NCBI RefSeq assembly: GCF_030268965.1
Contig: NZ_BSSE01000013.1
Coordinates: 129,642-193,641, forward strand
Direction of reading: 5' to 3'
Source of the DNA: Microtetraspora sp. NBRC 16547
Lineage (GTDB): Bacteria; Actinomycetota; Actinomycetes; Streptosporangiales; Streptosporangiaceae
DNA: 64,000 bases
Positions 44,372-55,112 of the stretch are shown one piece after another. How positions within the stretch are numbered: position 1 is the first letter of the stretch; each line of letters starts with the position of its first letter. The notes beneath the pieces were generated by a model. It was given only the letters and a program-made list of their open reading frames with translations. It was not told the DNA's origin and searched no databases. Made by a program: the position numbers and the translations under genes.

Positions 44372-45244
44372 TCACTCGCGCCCCACATCGCGGTGGCTGA
44401 CCTGTACCTCAATGCCGCGGTCGCGCAGCCGCACGCCGAGTTGCTCGGCCATCGCCACGCTGCGGTGCTTGCCACCGGTGCAACCGACGGCGAGGGTGGC
44501 GTAGCTCTTGCCCTCGCGCGCGTATCCGGCGGCGACGACCCCGAACACCTCCTCGTACGCGTCGAGGAACTCCTTGGCCCCGATCTGGCCGAGGACGTAC
44601 TCGCGGACGGAGGCGTCGAGACCGCTCATCGGGCGGAGCTCGGGAACCCAGTGGGGGTTGGGCAGGAAGCGGCAGTCGACCACGAGGTCGGCGTCCACGG
44701 GCAGGCCGTACTTGTAGCCGAAGGAGACCACGTTGACCTTGAGCCCCGGCCGGTCCTCCCCGCCGAAGAATGAAACGATCTTGCTGCGCAGCTCGTGCAC
44801 GTTCAGCGAGGACGTGTCGATTATCAGGTCCGCGTTGGCCCTGACCTCGCGGAGGATGCCACGCTCGCGCGCGATCCCGTCGACGAGCCGCCCGTCGCCC
44901 TGCAACGGGTGCGGACGGCGAACGTTCTCGAACCGGCGAACCAGCTCCTCGTCGCTGGCCTCCAGGAAGACCACCCGGAACCCGACCCCGCGGCCGTCCA
45001 GCTCGCCGATCGCCGCGTTGAGGTCGGAGGTGAACGCGAGGCTGCGCACGTCGACCACCGCCGCGACCTTGTCCGCAGCCAGCTTGACCCGGCCCGCCTC
45101 CTCGGCCAGCGAGAACAGCAGACCGGGCGGCAGGTTGTCGATGACGAACCAGCCCAGATCCTCAAGGGCCTTGGCGGCGGTGCTGCGTCCCGCCCCCGAC
45201 ATGCCCGTGACGATCACGAACGCCGGTTCTCTCGCAGCGCACAT
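44372..45244 (-). CDS. rapZ: RNase adapter protein RapZ
   Basis: A 290-residue protein of the RapZ (YvcJ) family. The N-terminal P-loop is TGMSGAGRSTAAKAL, with DNLPPGLLFSL next; the C-terminal half holds SFGYKYGLPVDADLVVDCRFLPNP and GCTGGKHRSVAMAEQL. In E. coli it guides RNase E to small RNAs controlling GlmS; in actinomycetes the target is unclear and the protein may serve as a nucleotide-binding regulator. Its start shares a base with the uvrC stop (TGATG). Confidence 0.94.
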   Translation of the reverse strand: MCAAREPAFVIVTGMSGAGRSTAAKALEDLGWFVIDNLPPGLLFSLAEEAGRVKLAADKVAAVVDVRSLAFTSDLNAAIGELDGRGVGFRVVFLEASDEELVRRFENVRRPHPLQGDGRLVDGIARERGILREVRANADLIIDTSSLNVHELRSKIVSFFGGEDRPGLKVNVVSFGYKYGLPVDADLVVDCRFLPNPHWVPELRPMSGLDASVREYVLGQIGAKEFLDAYEEVFGVVAAGYAREGKSYATLAVGCTGGKHRSVAMAEQLGVRLRDRGIEVQVSHRDVGRE

Positions 45245-47232
45245 CAGTCGCTCACCGCTTTCTCTCGGTCGGCGTCCCGCGCACCGCTCAGCGCCGCCAC
45301 GATGGCCTCGGCCGTCGCGGGCCCGATGCCGGGAACCTCACGGATCTCGGCCACACCGGCCTCACGCAACCGCTTCAGCGACCCGAAGTGCCGCAGAAGC
45401 GCCTGCCTGCGAGCTGGCCCGAGGCCGGGAACCTCGTCCAGCGCGCTCTCTTTGACTGCTCTGGACCGCTTCGAACGATGGTAGGCGATGGCGAATCGGT
45501 GCGCCTCGTCACGAACGCGTTGCAGGAGGTAAAGGCCCTCGCTGGAGCGCGGGAGGATCACCGGCTGGTCGTCACCCGGCAGCCACACCTCCTCCAGCCG
45601 CTTGGCGAGGCCGCAGACCGCGACGTCGTCCACGCCGAGCTCGTCCAGCGCGCGCTGCGCGGCCGCCGCCTGCGCGGGCCCGCCGTCGACCACCACGAGG
45701 TTGGGCGGATAGGCGAACTTGCGCGGGCGTCCGGTGTCGGGGTCGATCGGCATGCCGGTGCGGGGATCCGCGCCCTCGCCCTCGGCGGCGTCACCGATCG
45801 AGGCCGCGGTGTCGGGGGCGGGCTCGGCGCCCAGCTCGCCGGTGGCCGACCGCTCCTCCAGGTAGCGCTTGAACCTCCGCGAGATCACCTCGTGGATGGA
45901 CGCGACGTCGCCCTCGGCCTTCTTGATCGAGAACCGGCGGTACTCGCTCTTGCGGGCCAGGCCGTCCTCGAACACGACCATGGAGGCCACGACGTCGGTG
46001 CCCTGGATGTGCGAGACGTCGTAGCACTCGACGCGCAGTGGCGCCTGGTCCAGGCCGAGCGCGTCGGCGATCTCCTGCAGCGCGCGGCTGCGGGTGGTGA
46101 GGTCGCTCGCGCGCCGGAGCTTGTGCTGTGCCAGAGCCTCCTTGGCGTTGCGCTCGACGGTCTCCATCAGGCTCTTCTTGTCGCCGCGCTGCGGCACGCG
46201 CAGCTCGACCCTCGCCCCCCTCTGCTCGGTCAGCAGCTCGGTCAGGGCGTCGGCGTCCGGCGGCGGCGCGGCCACCAGGATCTCGCGGGGGATCGCGGCC
46301 TCGCCGTACATCTGCAGCAGGAAGTGCTCCACCAGGTCGCCGGGGGTGGAGTCCTCGACCTTGTCGACCACCCACCCGCGCTGGCCCCGGATGCGGCCTC
46401 CGCGCACGTAGAAGACCTGGACCGCGGCCTCGAGCGCGTCCTCCGCCAGGGCGATCACGTCGCAGTCGGTGTCGTCGCCGAGCACCACGGTCTGCTTCTC
46501 CAGCGCACGCTGCAACGCCTGGATGTCATCGCGCAGCCTGGCGGCCTTCTCGTACTCCTCCACGGCGGCGGCGTCGCGCATGGCGCGCTCGAGCCGCTTG
46601 ATGAACCGGCCGGTGTTACCGGCCATGAAGTCGCAGAAGTCCTCGGCCAGCGCGCGGTGCTCCTCGGGGGTGACCCGGCCCACGCACGGCGCGGAGCACT
46701 TGTCGATGTATCCGAGCAGGCAGGGCCGCCCGATCTGGCCGGCCCGCCGGAACACCCCGGCCGAGCAGGTCCGCACGGGGAAGACCCGCAGCAGCAGGTC
46801 GACCGTCTCCCTGATCGCCCAGGCGTGGGAGTAGGGGCCGAAGTAGCGCGTGCCCTTGCGCTTGGCGCCGCGCAGCACCTGCACGCGGGGGAACTCCTCC
46901 CCCATCGTGACCGCGAGGTATGGATAGGACTTGTCGTCGCGGTATTTGACGTTGAACCGGGGGTCGAACTCCTTGATCCAGGAGTATTCGAGCTGGAGCG
47001 CCTCGACCTCGGTGCCGACCACCGTCCAGTCGACGCTCGCCGCGCTGGTGAGCATCGTCTGCGTCCGCGGGTGCAGGCCGGCGAAATCCGCGAAGTACGA
47101 ATTGAGTCGCTGGCGCAGGCTCTTGGCCTTGCCGACGTAGATCACCCGGCCACCGGGGTCGCGGAAGCGGTACACGCCCGGTGACTCGGGAATCGCGCCA
47201 GGTGCTGGTCGATAGGTTGCCGGATCCGCCAC
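45244..47232 (-). CDS. uvrC: Excinuclease ABC subunit C
   Basis: A 662-residue nuclease that makes the 3' and 5' cuts in nucleotide excision repair. It has the N-terminal GIY-YIG domain ([21 protein letters not shown]), an UVR motif region around [13 protein letters not shown], the UvrC RNase H-like domain with [12 protein letters not shown] and [11 protein letters not shown], and a C-terminal helix-hairpin-helix pair ([20 protein letters not shown] and [15 protein letters not shown]). An insert of about 40 residues rich in Ala, Glu and Asp lies within the nuclease domain near residue 470. The start is GTG 47232. It heads the rapZ-yvcK-whiA operon. Confidence 0.96.
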   Translation of the reverse strand: MADPATYRPAPGAIPESPGVYRFRDPGGRVIYVGKAKSLRQRLNSYFADFAGLHPRTQTMLTSAASVDWTVVGTEVEALQLEYSWIKEFDPRFNVKYRDDKSYPYLAVTMGEEFPRVQVLRGAKRKGTRYFGPYSHAWAIRETVDLLLRVFPVRTCSAGVFRRAGQIGRPCLLGYIDKCSAPCVGRVTPEEHRALAEDFCDFMAGNTGRFIKRLERAMRDAAAVEEYEKAARLRDDIQALQRALEKQTVVLGDDTDCDVIALAEDALEAAVQVFYVRGGRIRGQRGWVVDKVEDSTPGDLVEHFLLQMYGEAAIPREILVAAPPPDADALTELLTEQRGARVELRVPQRGDKKSLMETVERNAKEALAQHKLRRASDLTTRSRALQEIADALGLDQAPLRVECYDVSHIQGTDVVASMVVFEDGLARKSEYRRFSIKKAEGDVASIHEVISRRFKRYLEERSATGELGAEPAPDTAASIGDAAEGEGADPRTGMPIDPDTGRPRKFAYPPNLVVVDGGPAQAAAAQRALDELGVDDVAVCGLAKRLEEVWLPGDDQPVILPRSSEGLYLLQRVRDEAHRFAIAYHRSKRSRAVKESALDEVPGLGPARRQALLRHFGSLKRLREAGVAEIREVPGIGPATAEAIVAALSGARDADREKAVSD

Positions 47233-47289
47233 AAATCCAGCCTACTGTCAGCTACCGACAATCGACGATCTCGATCGGACGGCGGCCGC

Positions 47290-47375
47290 GGGCGGACGGC
47301 GCGGGCGGGCGGGCGGCGCGGGCGGACGGCGCGGGCGGGCGGCGCGGGCGGGCAGCGCGGGCGGGCGGGCAGCGC
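47290..47375. repeat. GC-rich 13-bp tandem repeat next to the Rieske stop codon
   Basis: Six units of a gggcggacggcgc type run continuously: lengths 13, 17, 13, 13, 13 and 17 bases, where the longer ones carry an extra gggc. The array ends two bases from the Rieske protein stop codon and fills the spacer to uvrC. Confidence 0.75.
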
Positions 47376-47377
47376 GG

Positions 47378-47800
47378 TCAGACGAGCACGATGCCGTCGC
47401 CGTCCAGCCGGAGCGGGAATTCCTTGAGCGGCGCGCCGGCCGGACCGCCGAGGCACGCGCCGGTGTCGAGGGCGAACGTGCTCCCGTGGCACGGGCATTC
47501 CACTGCCTTCTCGGAGAACCGCCCGACCAGGCAGCCCTTGTGCGGGCAGTTCGCCGTGAACGCCTTGAAGACGCCCTCCGACGGCTGGGTGAGAATGATC
47601 TTCCAGTCCATGATGACGGTGCCGCCGCCCACCGGGACGTCGGACGTCTTGGCGATGACCTTCCCCTTGATCCCGGGGGGCACCACCGGCTCCGGCGGGA
47701 CGCCCACGCCGCATCCGGCGAGTGCGACGCCGCAGGCGGCGACGCCCGCCGTCCCGAGCACCTGACGGCGCGTGGGCATACCTGGGGAGTTGCTGGTCAT
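47378..47800 (-). CDS. Rieske [2Fe-2S] lipoprotein
   Basis: A 140-residue exported iron-sulfur protein. The N-terminus TRRQVLGTAGVAACGVALAGC combines a twin-arginine-like motif with a lipobox, implying export and lipid anchoring. The Rieske cluster ligands are in NCPHKGC and ECPCHGSTF, giving two Cys and two His. It lacks the long transmembrane anchor of QcrA, so it is a stand-alone electron-transfer or oxidase-partner protein of unknown role. ATG 47800 follows GAAGGA. It lies between uvrA and uvrC on the same strand, as in related genomes. Confidence 0.9.
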   Translation of the reverse strand: MTSNSPGMPTRRQVLGTAGVAACGVALAGCGVGVPPEPVVPPGIKGKVIAKTSDVPVGGGTVIMDWKIILTQPSEGVFKAFTANCPHKGCLVGRFSEKAVECPCHGSTFALDTGACLGGPAGAPLKEFPLRLDGDGIVLV

Positions 47801-47967
47801 CGTGGATTCCTTCTCGGGGATCGGGGTGTGACTCCAGCCTATGGACGGAACCACCCGCCCTCGCATCCGGCCTGGCGAGTTCACGCCCGGCGGAACACGG
47901 CCGGTCGCGGCAGCTGCGGGCCGGGCATGCCTGCTCCCGGCGGGGCCGCGTTCACGGCACCGCCGGG

Positions 47968-48015
47968 GGCACGGCCGCGGGAACAGCCGAGGACACGGCC
48001 AAGGGCACGGCCGGG
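47968..48015. repeat. 12-bp tandem repeat behind uvrA
   Basis: Four 12-bp units (ggcacggccgcg-like) lie in the spacer between the uvrA stop at 48040 and the Rieske gene. The unit contains the core ACGGCC; the copies differ at two to four positions. Confidence 0.6.
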
Positions 48016-48039
48016 TGCCGGATGCGGGACAGCGGCCCG

Positions 48040-50880
<2,841 letters not shown>

Positions 50881-51119
50881 TGCGGTCCCGGTAGGTCGTT
50901 GGAGTCAACAGGAGGTGCACGGGCAGGCTATCCAGAGCCACCGACAATTTCGTGGGGGCCGGAATCGCCGCCGGATCGCCCGCCGGGCCCGCGCGTACGC
51001 TCCGATGGTCGCGGCCCCTGTCTGTCCAGGGTATGGGCTCCTTCGACCGTACGTCTCCGAAGTCGGCGATGATGGCCTACGCCCCGGCCACATCCGGGAC
51101 TCAGAGATGAAGGAGTGGC

Positions 51120-51770
51120 ATGAGCTACACCGGTGACGTGACGAAGGGCGGCCCCGCCGACGTGCGTGAGCTGCCCGGGTTGACGATCTCCAAGATCGAG
51201 GTCGGCGACTTCGGCAACAACGCGTATCTGCTCCGTTGCGCGGAGACGGGTGACGGCCTGCTCATCGACGCCGCCGCGGAGCCCCGCCGCCTGCTCGAAC
51301 TGATCGGGGACCGGCCGATCAGCACGATCGTGACCACGCACCGGCACGGTGACCACTGGATGGCCCTGAAGGAGGTGGCCGCGACGACCGGTGCGCAGGT
51401 GGTCGCCCACCCCCTCGACGCGCCCGAACTGCCGGTCGCCGTCGGCCGCACGGTCGAGCACGGCGACCGGATCACGGTGGGACGGATCCCGCTGGAGGTC
51501 ATCCACCTGCGCGGGCACACGCCGGGGTCGATCGCGCTGTTCTACGAGGGCGGGGGCGGCCACCTGTTCACCGGCGACTCGCTGTTCCCCGGCGGGGTCG
51601 GCAACACGCAGAAGGACCCGAAGAGATTCGACCGGCTCTACACCGACGTGGTCGAGCGGATCTTCGACCGCCTGCCCGACCAGACCTGGGTCTACCCCGG
51701 GCACGGCAGGGACACGAACCTCGGCGCGGAGCGCCCCTCACTGCCGGAGTGGCGCGCCCGCGGCTGGTGA
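51120..51770 (+). CDS. Metallo-beta-lactamase fold hydrolase (glyoxalase II-like)
   Basis: A 216-residue cytoplasmic metalloenzyme. The metal motif HxHxDH is at residues 74-79 (HRHGDH), with further ligands in RGHTPGSIAL (His), FTGDSLFPGGVG (Asp) and VYPGHGRDT (His). The form is that of small glyoxalase II/YcbL-like hydrolases, acting on thioesters or similar. ATG 51120 follows AAGGAG. It diverges from uvrA across about 240 bases and converges with a small gene of unknown function. The substrate is not known. Confidence 0.9.
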   Translation: MSYTGDVTKGGPADVRELPGLTISKIEVGDFGNNAYLLRCAETGDGLLIDAAAEPRRLLELIGDRPISTIVTTHRHGDHWMALKEVAATTGAQVVAHPLDAPELPVAVGRTVEHGDRITVGRIPLEVIHLRGHTPGSIALFYEGGGGHLFTGDSLFPGGVGNTQKDPKRFDRLYTDVVERIFDRLPDQTWVYPGHGRDTNLGAERPSLPEWRARGW

Positions 51771-51812
51771 ACGCCGTTAACCGGTCGCCACGCGGCCCGG
51801 CGGCGCGGTCTC

Positions 51813-51877
51813 AGGAGGTCGGCTCAGGAGGTCGGCTCAGGAGGTCGGCTCAGGCGGTCAGCTCAGATGACCGGCTC
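51813..51877. repeat. 13-bp tandem repeat between convergent genes
   Basis: Five 13-bp units; the first three are identical (aggaggtcggctc) and the last two diverge. The array is flanked by direct copies of cggcgcggtctcagg at about 51801 and 51881; the second flank contains the stop codon of the small gene at 51891. Confidence 0.85.
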
Positions 51878-51890
51878 CGACGGCGCGGTC

Positions 51891-52184
51891 TCAGGCGGGA
51901 CCGCCCGGCGACCGAGCGGCGAACACCTTGAGGATGCGGTCGGCGGCCGCCTCCGGGTCGTCCGTGCTCTCCACGATCTCGCCCCAGGACCACCGGTAGA
52001 ACCAGCCGTCCGGCGTGGCCACGCAGTCGACGGTCTCGCTGAGCAGCGCGGCGTCAGGATCGGTCGCCTTCAGCGAGGGAGGATTGGACCGGAGCGCGAC
52101 GTCGAGTCCCCTGATCTCCAACACCTCGGCCAGCTTGCCGAGGAAGTACGTCCGGGTGTGCTCACGAGGCGGGGTAGCGGTCAT
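51891..52184 (-). CDS. Small conserved actinobacterial protein of unknown function
   Basis: A 97-residue soluble protein with no signal peptide or membrane segment. It has an alpha/beta look: a charged N-terminal helix (REHTRTYFLGKLAEVLEIRG), a Trp-rich strand region (VATPDGWFYRWSWGEIVES) and a C-terminal helix (DPEAAADRILKVFAA). I do not recognise the family. The codon use is like its neighbours and the gene sits where the convergent MBL gene and pssA region meet, so it is probably real. Its stop codon lies within the flank of the 13-bp repeat array. Confidence 0.65.
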   Translation of the reverse strand: MTATPPREHTRTYFLGKLAEVLEIRGLDVALRSNPPSLKATDPDAALLSETVDCVATPDGWFYRWSWGEIVESTDDPEAAADRILKVFAARSPGGPA

Positions 52185-52234
52185 GCCCCATTAAACAAAG
52201 TGATCGCCCGGCGCGGAAGCCGGACACGAAAGCA

Positions 52235-52267
52235 GAGAGGCCCGGATTCACCATCCGGGCCCCTCTC
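52235..52267 (-). terminator. Hairpin downstream of pssA
   Basis: GAGAGGCCCGGAT (52235-52247) pairs with ATCCGGGCCCCTCTC (52253-52267), with a two-base bulge and five-base loop. It lies 29 bases beyond the pssA stop. Read on the minus strand it is followed by gctttcg, and it should end the psd-pssA transcript. Confidence 0.8.
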
Positions 52268-52295
52268 GTTGTGCGCTTGGTGATCGTGCGCGGCG

Positions 52296-53135
52296 TCAGC
52301 CGGCGTGCTCGGAGCGGCGCGCCCGGCGGCGCTCCCACTTGAAAACCAGCACGCGCAGCGGGATGGCCGCCACGATGGCGATCTGCATGACCGCGCCCAC
52401 GGTGATGAGCTGGTCGCCCCCGGCCAGGCCGGAGGCCCAGATGCTCAGGCAGGCGACGTTGATCAGCATCCAGGCGAGGACCACCGCCGCGACGTTGCCC
52501 TTGGGCTTGGGGTACTCGATGCGGCTCACCATGAGCCAGGCGACGCCGAAGATGCCGGCGATCGTGACGTAGTTCGGCTGGAAGAGCAGCACGATCGACA
52601 CCACCGTCATCGCGCCCATGGGGATGGGCAGGCCCATGAAGTCGCCGCTCTTGGTCTTGACGCAGGCGAAACGCGCCAGCCGTACGACACCGGCGAGCAG
52701 GACGGAGGCGGCCGCGCAGAGCACCAGCCAGAGGGGAAGACGGCCGGAGAACCCGGCCCAGATCACGACCATGAACGCGGGCGCGAACCCGAAGCTGATC
52801 ACGTCCGCGAGGTTGTCCAGCTCGGCGCCCATCGCCGATGCGCGGAACCTGCGGGCCACCAGGCCGTCGAACAGGTCGCAGGTCGCGCCGATGAGCAGGA
52901 GGACCACCGCGGTGCCGAAGAACCGGGGGTCGGGCTCGAACTTGCCGCCGAACTGCTGGAGGTTGGAGATGGCCGACCAGGCCAGGACGCACACGGCGAG
53001 GAAACCGCTCAGCGCGTTGCCGAGCGAGAGGGAGTCCGCGGCGGACAGGCGGAACGCCTTACCCACGGGCCCGCGGGGCTCCTCCTCCAGCTCACTTACC
53101 GGCCAGCTCTCGGCGCCGAGCTCAGGCGTGGTCAA
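52296..53135 (-). CDS. pssA: CDP-diacylglycerol-serine O-phosphatidyltransferase
   Basis: A 279-residue membrane enzyme of the CDP-alcohol phosphatidyltransferase family with about eight helices. It joins CDP-diacylglycerol and serine to make phosphatidylserine, which the adjacent Psd decarboxylates. The catalytic signature is seen as DLFDGLVARRF followed by MGAELDNLAD. The start codon is TTG 53135, overlapping the psd end by 14 bases; no better start is present. The genes psd and pssA thus form a tight phosphatidylethanolamine unit ended by the hairpin at 52235-52267. Confidence 0.93.
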   Translation of the reverse strand: MTTPELGAESWPVSELEEEPRGPVGKAFRLSAADSLSLGNALSGFLAVCVLAWSAISNLQQFGGKFEPDPRFFGTAVVLLLIGATCDLFDGLVARRFRASAMGAELDNLADVISFGFAPAFMVVIWAGFSGRLPLWLVLCAAASVLLAGVVRLARFACVKTKSGDFMGLPIPMGAMTVVSIVLLFQPNYVTIAGIFGVAWLMVSRIEYPKPKGNVAAVVLAWMLINVACLSIWASGLAGGDQLITVGAVMQIAIVAAIPLRVLVFKWERRRARRSEHAG

Positions 53136-53766
53136 TGCGAGTCACCCCCGCCACGGTCTTCTGGCCGACGCTCACCGCCGGCGCGATGCCCTCGGGCAGG
53201 TAGACGTCGACCCGCGAACCGAACCGGATCAGGCCGATCCGCTCGGTCTGCGCCACCTTCGCGCCCGCTGAAAGGTACGGCACGATCCGGCGTGCGACCG
53301 CTCCCGCGATCTGCACCATCTCGATGTCGCCGAGCGCGGTGTCGAAGTGCCAGACGACGCGCTCGTTCTTGTCACTGTCCTTGTCGAAGGCCGGCACGAA
53401 CCCCCCGGGAACGTGCTCGACCGACGTCACCGTACCGGCCACGGGAGCCCGGTTGACGTGCACGTTCAGGGGGCTCATGAAGATCGCCACCCGGGTGCGG
53501 CCGTCGGCCCACGGGTCGATGCTCTGCACCACGCCATCGGCCGGCGAGACGATCCGTCCCTCTCCCGGCGCACGCTCGGGGTCACGGAAGAACCAGAGCA
53601 TCGCGCCGGTGAGCGCCGTGAGCGGCACGGCGGCCGCGGCCCACTTGGGGGACTTGCGGACTAGGACAGAGGTGACAGCCGCCGCCGCGGCGGTCGGAGC
53701 CAGCCACGGGGACACCCCGCGCGCGAGCCGGACCCGACCGCGGGGATATTCGGAATCGTTGGACAC
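53122..53766 (-). CDS. psd: Phosphatidylserine decarboxylase
   Basis: A 214-residue enzyme of the short, archaeal-type Psd family. Self-cleavage at the Gly-Ser in LIRFGSRVDVYLP creates the pyruvoyl group. One or two hydrophobic segments near the N-terminus (WLAPTAAAAAVTSVLV; AAVPLTALTGAMLWFF) anchor it to the membrane, and IFMSPLNVHVNRAP carries conserved active-site His residues. GTG 53766 is preceded by AAAGG; the longer frame is not family-like. An AT-richer stretch with TAATAT near 53822 lies in the 137-base gap behind terC and may hold a promoter. Confidence 0.93.
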   Translation of the reverse strand: MSNDSEYPRGRVRLARGVSPWLAPTAAAAAVTSVLVRKSPKWAAAAVPLTALTGAMLWFFRDPERAPGEGRIVSPADGVVQSIDPWADGRTRVAIFMSPLNVHVNRAPVAGTVTSVEHVPGGFVPAFDKDSDKNERVVWHFDTALGDIEMVQIAGAVARRIVPYLSAGAKVAQTERIGLIRFGSRVDVYLPEGIAPAVSVGQKTVAGVTRIDHA

Positions 53767-53903
53767 AGGGAACCTTTGTACTCTTTGCGACTGGGGACCG
53801 ATATGCGACTTAACGATCGATATTACCGATCCCCTGGTCATTTGTACGGCACAACGAGACAAGCAAACAGTGTCAGTTCCCCTTGCGCCAGCCCTGTGGG
53901 GCC

Positions 53904-54866
53904 TCAGCAGGAAGTGACGACCTCATCCCGACGAGCCTTGATCAGGCTCGCGACGGTCGTCACGGTCATGGTGACGCCGATGACCGCCAAAGACACCCAA
54001 ATCGGGATCTGCGGTGCCCATGAGACATGACTCTCATGCAACGCCTCGAGGACGAGTTTAACCCCGATGAACCCGAGCACGAACGCGAGCCCGTAGCTGA
54101 GGTATACCAGGCGCTGCAGCAGACCACCCAGCAGGAAGTAGAGCTGACGCAGTCCCATCAGGGCGAACGCGTTGGCGGTGAAGACGATGAACGGGTCCTT
54201 GGTGAGCCCGAAGATCGCGGGAATGGAGTCGAGCGCGAACAGCAGGTCGGTGGTGCCGATCGCGATCATCACGATGAGCATCGGGGTGACCAGCCGCTTG
54301 CCGTCCACCTTCACGATCACTCGCGAGCCGACGTAGTCCGGGGTGGTGCGGAAGACCTTGCGGGCCGTGCGCAGCAGGAGGTTCTCGCTGAACTCCTCCT
54401 CCTGCTTGTTGTGGTCGCGGACCAGCGTGTACGCCGTGTAGATGAGGAAGATGCCGAAGACGTAGAAGAGCCAGCTGAACCGCGCGAGCGCCGCGGCGCC
54501 CACGGCGATGAACGCCCCGCGCATGACCAAGGCGAGCAGGATCCCGACCAGCAGGACCTTGTGCTGGTAGAACCGCGGCACCGAGAACCGCGACATGATG
54601 ATGAAGAAGACGAACAGGTTGTCGACGCTCAGGCTGTATTCGGTGAGGTACCCGGCGAAGAACTCGCCCGACGCCTCAGGACTTCGGAAGACGAGCAGGC
54701 CGATGCCGAAGAGCACCGCCAAGGCCACGTAGAAGCCGACCCAGAACGTCGCCTGTCTCATCGAGAATTCGCGGGGTTCCCCACGATCGACGATCCACAG
54801 GTCGAAGGCCAGGATGAGGAGGAGCCCGATGACGACGGCAGCCCAGACCCACACAGAAACATTCAA
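53904..54866 (-). CDS. TerC-family membrane protein, probable Mn2+ exporter (Alx-like)
   Basis: A 320-residue membrane protein with about nine helices. TerC motifs are EYSLSVDNLFVFFII and GTTDLLFALDSIPAIFGLTKD, whose acidic residues lie within helices and probably bind metal. TerC proteins such as E. coli Alx and MntP-linked relatives export Mn2+ or load it into exported enzymes. The start is TTG 54866, nine bases after a perfect GGAGG; GTG starts nearby lack such a site. Upstream lies a yybP-ykoY-like Mn2+ aptamer, strongly supporting a manganese role rather than tellurite resistance. Confidence 0.9.
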   Translation of the reverse strand: MNVSVWVWAAVVIGLLLILAFDLWIVDRGEPREFSMRQATFWVGFYVALAVLFGIGLLVFRSPEASGEFFAGYLTEYSLSVDNLFVFFIIMSRFSVPRFYQHKVLLVGILLALVMRGAFIAVGAAALARFSWLFYVFGIFLIYTAYTLVRDHNKQEEEFSENLLLRTARKVFRTTPDYVGSRVIVKVDGKRLVTPMLIVMIAIGTTDLLFALDSIPAIFGLTKDPFIVFTANAFALMGLRQLYFLLGGLLQRLVYLSYGLAFVLGFIGVKLVLEALHESHVSWAPQIPIWVSLAVIGVTMTVTTVASLIKARRDEVVTSC

Positions 54867-54875
54867 GATCGTTAA

Positions 54876-54908
54876 CCTCCGGCACGCGCGCGAAACACAC
54901 TGCCGGAG
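54876..54908 (-). promoter_or_regulatory. Possible sequestering stem over the terC ribosome-binding site
   Basis: On the minus strand CTCCGGCA (54901-54908), the 3' strand of the aptamer's closing helix, is an exact 8-base complement of TGCCGGAG (54877-54884), which contains most of the GGAGG ribosome site. The two pairings exclude each other, so the stretch could act as the expression platform. Confidence 0.6.
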
Positions 54909-54997
54909 TCTCTCCCGCCCGAACAGGCCGGACCGACGGCCCCGGGTGCTGACACCGTGATGACGGAACCGCCGCGAAGGGATACTCCCCCCAACGC
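54898..54997 (-). ncRNA. yybP-ykoY-type Mn2+ riboswitch aptamer
   Basis: In the terC leader, read on the minus strand, GGGGAGTATCCC near the 5' end and CCGTCATCACGG further in match the conserved loops of yybP-ykoY riboswitches, and GAGACTCCGGC closes the element by pairing with GGAGT. These riboswitches bind Mn2+ and commonly precede TerC-family genes. The element ends about 30 bases before the terC start. A covariance-model search would settle it; I recognise it by motifs and context. Confidence 0.78.
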
Positions 54998-55001
54998 GCC
55001 C

Positions 55002-55007
55002 AGTATA
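55002..55007 (-). promoter_or_regulatory. Likely -10 element of the terC leader promoter
   Basis: TATACT on the minus strand lies so that transcription would begin around 54995, exactly at the 5' edge of the aptamer. The -35 region is not clear. Confidence 0.5.
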
Positions 55008-55112
55008 GGGAGCAGGGCGTGTCACACCTAATCGGAAGTTCAAGAACGATGTATCCCCAGGTCAGCGACGCCGACTGGGGACCCTGAAGCGAGGGGCCGG
55101 CCCGGCTCCCAC

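Noticed and set aside
53904-54866. Tellurite resistance gene
   Set aside because: TerC family naming only; no other ter genes are near and the upstream Mn2+ aptamer indicates manganese.
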